Shown: piece after piece, positions 6,101 through 6,339 of the stretch
How positions within the stretch are numbered: position 1 is the stretch's first letter
Layout of the letters: each line of letters begins with the position of its first letter
NCBI GenBank assembly: GCA_023440865.1
Contig: JAEXRM010000132.1
Span: forward strand, 1 to 6,339
From: Bacillota bacterium
GTDB taxonomy: Bacteria; Bacillota; Clostridia; DSM-8532
Length of the DNA stretch: 6,339 bases
Reading direction: 5' to 3'
The notes under the pieces: generated by a model
What the model was told of the DNA's origin: nothing
The model's database searches: none
The model's input: the letters and a program-made list of their open reading frames with translations, nothing else
Program-made: the position numbers and the translations under genes

Positions 6101-6339
6101 TGCTTCGGGTCGAAGGAAAAGACCGTGCCACCCTGATCGCGGATCGATTTGGCGAGCGCGGCGAATTTCGCCGGCCGTTTGCCATCAAAGATGTCCGAGC
6201 TGCCGGAGGAACCGGTTCCCGTGGGAAGTCGCAGGGTGGCTTCCCGTTGCGGGAATGCACGCAGCCGGGCGGCGATCACCGGGTTCGTCGCCGGCAGGGT
6301 GAGTGATGTGGTGCCCGCCTTTGGGAATGGGTCCATGAC
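3130..6339 (-). CDS. Very large beta-rich, probably secreted protein with a C-terminal copper-amine-oxidase-N-like domain (5' end cut off by the window)
   Basis: At least 1069 residues are visible; numbering here starts from the ATG at 6336. The frame stays open to base 6339 (a valine codon precedes that ATG), no signal peptide follows it, and no ribosome binding site can be seen, so the real start is most likely outside the window. Residues 70-300 are glycine-rich, alternating hydrophobic beta-strand-like sequence that I do not recognise. Residues 313-392, 464-505 and 656-722 look like diverged beta-sandwich modules. Low-complexity linkers rich in Ser/Thr/Pro/Ala/Gly lie at about 571-597 and 772-795. 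Residues 951-1065 match the copper amine oxidase N-terminal-like domain (PF07833 type), common at the ends of secreted Bacillota proteins. No catalytic motif or C-terminal cell-wall sorting signal is visible. A surface or extracellular structural, binding or adhesion role is inferred from composition and domain type only. Confidence 0.85.
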   Translation of the reverse strand, partial: VMDPFPKAGTTSLTLPATNPVIAARLRAFPQREATLRLPTGTGSSGSSDIFDGKRPAKFAALAKSIRDQGGTVFSFDPKQELTAWLGDGQSIRIRLAGEVGMLLDLNPRWSAFSGYNIGITGGQYVDMKVLVGANVNKEAYIPLTGISANAGDLGRIDIGLFLVCHIDGSITLALRAMEGTVVTTGVKGGTFFGAPTSFNPYVTHDEYAGVEIDPSGNIQLGVYLTPAVSLTLCGMDVFGVEVRLGAEAFASASAGSLQYGAGLAVIATVRVVGKRISVLDMHMPLFTRSKVDRGNFVFHTGSLCVYRDAIGGAVFRSKTVNDTANPGDPFADTVAAANQNIELHYYKSGHNPNTNSTPDVVIPLRTDARGLYQVTFKGKSMPGYPNGFEVKQGDRVKVVIPGNNLAQSDYIPSSLPFTGVRLDYVDYYADRIKGEVLPGLDKLDLPGTLYDDVRQKTVYCKNQKVRIITVSPPKELTNGMTMAGGPVELEVTTNTLGVFDAYSQPDGSTSQANAHQGAWAVFSGRTAQAHEGARSVLPSTGTVAGLTTNGVQLQDGTKMTTPEMTDKAGPMTASPSPSASASNNTGSATSTATISKKLNFLPGTPATAYYEEGGFKLTSNQVKADTDLAFYKLLERKAYHYGADAQNPTAIQHVDAVRLLLVNARGGKAPDVTASVELNLGSGCAGPLASDETHFPLDFNGRYKVITPAVDPLYPDHFEYYPNHEMVEKLKTRTASLTLTRNNAGVDLPEGIIASKDNTYASAQFTWNWIERRTAPNPATNESSGGTTGATGSGDTVLELAPQSAGTFLEAVPSSERASLSRSLMPVPETRSYVLPDQSELVIPEGFVGLGAAVLDPSGAEFIIDREAEYTDDDTGKRFYKELQIQIRTHFVVDGARTDAEFLPVAPVRVEDGPSTAVPPGYLLMEKVLARINPDPTSVFGSQDAVLNNGVAVNVSIGTRSLGATAAPVLRNGYLLVPAGVMAKALGGSAVWSATAKSVSMKIGAVSLKVRSGDTALVRSSRRTALPTAATVIGKEVYVPYQAFAQALGLKATLDTKTRMLTYTGTVR
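3133..3486 (-). other. Copper-amine-oxidase-N-like (PF07833-type) domain at the C-terminus of the large protein
   Basis: Residues 951-1068 carry two similar halves. The first reads YLLVPAGVMAKALGG, then AVW (974-992); the second reads EVYVPYQAFAQALGLKATLD (1036-1055). Both follow the pattern aromatic or hydrophobic-x-VP, a helix ending in ALG, then a beta strand, typical of this domain. The usual V-x-W-D after ALG is altered (VWS in the first half, TLD in the second). Despite the family name this is not an enzyme domain; in Bacillota it occurs as an accessory domain on exported proteins. The match is by pattern, not by a profile search. Confidence 0.8.
3952..4023 (-). other. Gly/Ser/Thr-rich linker in the large protein
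   Basis: Residues 772-795 (containing NPATNESSGGTTGATGSG) are low complexity with little hydrophobic content, marking a flexible hinge between the third beta module and the region leading to the C-terminal domain. Confidence 0.6.
4171..4371 (-). repeat. Diverged beta-sandwich module, copy C, in the large protein
   Basis: Residues 656-722 contain VRLLLV (657-662), VEL (676-678) and then PL-x(3)-G-x-Y-x-V-x(8)-YP-x(2)-FE (696-719). The last stretch matches residues 363-389 almost position for position, and the first two match residues 465-489. A diverged internal repeat is inferred; no DNA-level identity is evident. Confidence 0.5.
4546..4626 (-). other. Ser/Thr/Pro/Ala-rich linker in the large protein
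   Basis: Residues 571-597 (including ASPSPSASASNNTGSATST) are a typical extracytoplasmic low-complexity linker. It divides the protein into an N-terminal part with modules A and B and a C-terminal part with module C and the terminal domain. Confidence 0.7.
4822..4947 (-). repeat. Diverged beta-sandwich module, copy B (shorter), in the large protein
   Basis: Residues 464-505 contain VRIITV (465-470), VEL (487-489) and G-x-F-x-A (497-501), the same order as VRLLLV, VEL and G-x-Y-x-V in copy C, with shorter spacing. It lacks the YP-x(2)-FE end seen in copies A and C, so it is the least certain copy. Confidence 0.35.
5161..5400 (-). repeat. Diverged beta-sandwich module, copy A, in the large protein
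   Basis: Residues 313-392 contain IEL (341-343) and PL-x(5)-G-x-Y-x-V-x(9)-YP-x(2)-FE (363-389), closely matching copy C. The stretch RTDARGLYQVTF resembles the TD-x-x-G-x-Y turn of transthyretin-like or carboxypeptidase-regulatory-like sandwiches, and the following KQGDRVKVVIP fits a closing strand. The fold is inferred. Confidence 0.5.

Noticed and set aside
4747..6306. Long open frame on the plus strand opposite the large minus-strand gene
   Set aside because: The translation is dominated by Gly, Ala, Arg, Val, His and Asp in an irregular pattern with no recognisable motif. The minus-strand frame contains linkers, strand patterns and a known domain, and ends at a good terminator.
6334..6336. 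ATG at the window edge as the true start of the large protein
   Set aside because: The frame is open through the last base, only three bases lie upstream so no ribosome binding site can be judged, and no signal peptide follows, although the protein looks exported.
1..6339. CRISPR arrays, tRNA or rRNA genes, insertion sequences, attachment sites, phage or defence genes
   Set aside because: No regularly spaced direct repeats, no cloverleaf or rRNA-like segments, no transposase or integrase motifs, and no defence-type proteins were seen.

Overview
The window most likely comes from a high-GC member of the Bacillota (a Clostridia-type anaerobe or a Paenibacillaceae relative). The evidence is a set of LplB/YtcP-type sugar transporter permeases with a DUF3502-type lipoprotein, and a secreted-looking protein ending in a copper-amine-oxidase-N-like domain, a combination I associate with that phylum. 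The DNA is GC-rich by eye (roughly 60%), so long open frames antisense to the real genes are abundant and are not treated as genes. The lineage below phylum cannot be fixed from the sequence.

Layout. Bases 2-2896 (+) hold the end of a carbohydrate ABC importer operon: the last 113 codons of an LplB-type permease, a complete YtcP/LplC-type permease whose start overlaps the previous stop by one base, a 133-bp gap with two possible RNA hairpins, and a complete 510-residue solute-binding lipoprotein. There is no ATPase gene in the window, which is common for this family because such importers usually borrow a shared MsmX-type ATPase encoded elsewhere. Bases 2897-3129 form a convergent intergenic region with a strong hairpin whose U-rich tail points toward the minus-strand gene. 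Bases 3130-6339 (-) are the 3' part of one very large gene, still open at the window edge, encoding at least 1069 residues of mostly beta-rich extracellular-type protein.

How the parts work together. The three plus-strand genes should make one membrane importer: the lipoprotein captures an oligosaccharide or related solute outside the cell and hands it to the two-permease channel. The convergent minus-strand gene is a separate transcription unit. Nothing in the sequence ties it functionally to the importer, beyond both acting at the cell surface. The least ordinary feature is the body of this large protein, which I cannot assign to a known family as a whole and which appears to contain diverged copies of a beta-sandwich module (about residues 313-392, 464-505 and 656-722 counted from the ATG at 6336) ahead of the C-terminal domain.
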